Shown: piece by piece, positions 37,318 through 37,783 of the stretch
Position numbering within the stretch: position 1 is the stretch's first letter
Layout: each line of letters begins with the position of its first letter
Virus record (IMG/VR): IMGVR_UViG_3300020455_000003
Span: 1-37,783 of that record
Source of the DNA: a virus
Length of the DNA: 37,783 bases
Direction: 5' to 3' (one strand)
Notes under the pieces: model-generated
Seen by the model: the letters and a program-made list of their open reading frames with translations, nothing else
Told to the model about the DNA's origin: nothing
Database searches by the model: none
Position numbers and translations under genes: made by a program

Positions 37318-37783
37318 AGGTCGGTGCGTTTATCGTTGGCGGTGACAAAGAAAGTCAGACCGCCCAGCGCGTGGCTATCACGGAGCATTTTCTGAGCACC
37401 GCCGCATCGATTGCTCTTTTTCCTGAGAAGCCAGGCAACGAAAAATATGACGCCGAGGATCGGGTCATGCTGATGAAGGCCGCCAGGTTTTGCCGGAAGC
37501 ACCAGGCGACTTTTGCCGTCGCCAGTTTGTCGGGCATGTTCGACACACGTTGGAAGGCGCTAGGTTGGCTCGCGTATCAGGCTGAACAATACGGGATAGA
37601 CATTGTCGTGACCGACGAGCCGCAAGTTAATAGCAGCTCCGTGGGCATACTGAGCGTTCACGCTGACGAGCAGCGCAAAAGATTGGCCGCCAAGTCTAAG
37701 GCTGCCCTGGATGAGATTAAGTCGATGCTGAAGCAGGGGAAGCCCGTCAGGACAAAAACGGGCAGGGTGATCAACAAGGTTAA
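37314..37783 (+). CDS. Serine-recombinase-like protein, catalytically degenerate, N-terminal part
   Basis: Continues at base 1 across the circle; full length is 246 residues. The resolvase fold is readable: KVGAFIVGGDKESQTAQRVA in place of YxRVSTxxQ, ASLSGMFDTRWKALGWL in place of RLDRLSRD, then DEPQVNSSSVGILSVHADEQRKRLAAKSKAAL. The catalytic serine is replaced by Gly9 or Gly10, the nearby arginine by isoleucine, and the RLSR arginines are missing. It probably cannot cut DNA and acts as a DNA-binding protein. ATGA overlap with the upstream gene. Confidence 0.8.
   Translation, partial: MKVGAFIVGGDKESQTAQRVAITEHFLSTAASIALFPEKPGNEKYDAEDRVMLMKAARFCRKHQATFAVASLSGMFDTRWKALGWLAYQAEQYGIDIVVTDEPQVNSSSVGILSVHADEQRKRLAAKSKAALDEIKSMLKQGKPVRTKTGRVINKV
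37707..37783. repeat. Terminal direct repeat (circle overlap), right copy
   Basis: Identical to bases 1-77; see the left copy. It lies inside the recombinase-like gene, 131 codons from its start, in the same reading phase. Confidence 0.9.

Noticed and set aside
1-37783. CRISPR arrays, tRNA or rRNA genes, insertion sequences
   Set aside because: No spacer-repeat periodicity, cloverleaf or transposase was seen. The short tandem repeats found are coding repeats or iterons.

Overview
The window is one complete genome of a tailed double-stranded DNA phage. The first 77 bases and the last 77 bases are identical, and an open reading frame runs through the join without a break. It is therefore a closed circle of about 37.7 kb written out linearly with an assembly overlap. 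The head genes are of the SU10/podovirus type: portal, adaptor, scaffold, an SU10/DUF5309-like major capsid protein and a separate set of internal ejection proteins. Several small proteins resemble families common in marine phages, including a short basic MSLYRNIAKKRARIKAGSG-type protein, a basic YKDSKGKTHRR-type protein and a MAHFAKLEG protein. This suggests a marine proteobacterial host; that is inference from protein families only. I see no rRNA, tRNA, CRISPR array or insertion sequence.

Layout. There are two transcription units. A rightward early unit starts at 35507, crosses the circle junction and ends at 2823. It holds a cytosine-methyltransferase-like protein, many small unknowns, a serine-recombinase-like protein that has lost its catalytic residues, and several helix-turn-helix proteins. 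A leftward unit starts with a ribbon-helix-helix-like protein at 35378 and runs the whole way back to the endolysin at 2832. Its first part (35.4-29.2 kb) carries replication and recombination genes: RuvC-like resolvase, RecE-type nuclease, ssDNA-binding protein, ParB-like protein and a Toprim primase/helicase. It then carries the terminases (28.8-26.9), small basic proteins, adaptor and tail fibres (26.4-16.4), ejection proteins and tail lysozyme (16.0-10.5), portal, scaffold and capsid (10.5-5.9) and the lysis genes (4.8-2.8). The units diverge at 35379-35506 and converge on a bidirectional terminator at 2811-2833. Most genes overlap by ATGA or TAATG junctions.

Main discoveries. (1) The major capsid gene is interrupted by a 278-nt ORF-less group I intron (6136-6413, minus strand). 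The guide sequence, the U-G pair at the splice site, the terminal G, P10 and P7 can all be read, and splicing restores a 329-residue capsid protein. (2) A 184-bp array of ATACC/GGTAT iteron-like repeats sits next to the primase/helicase and is a candidate replication origin. (3) A 17-bp motif, GTATCTGGTACTTTTAA, recurs at six places, mostly near gene starts and always in the same orientation. (4) The tail hub protein carries an inserted cupredoxin-like domain that keeps possible copper ligands. (5) No DNA polymerase, RNA polymerase or active integrase gene is visible.
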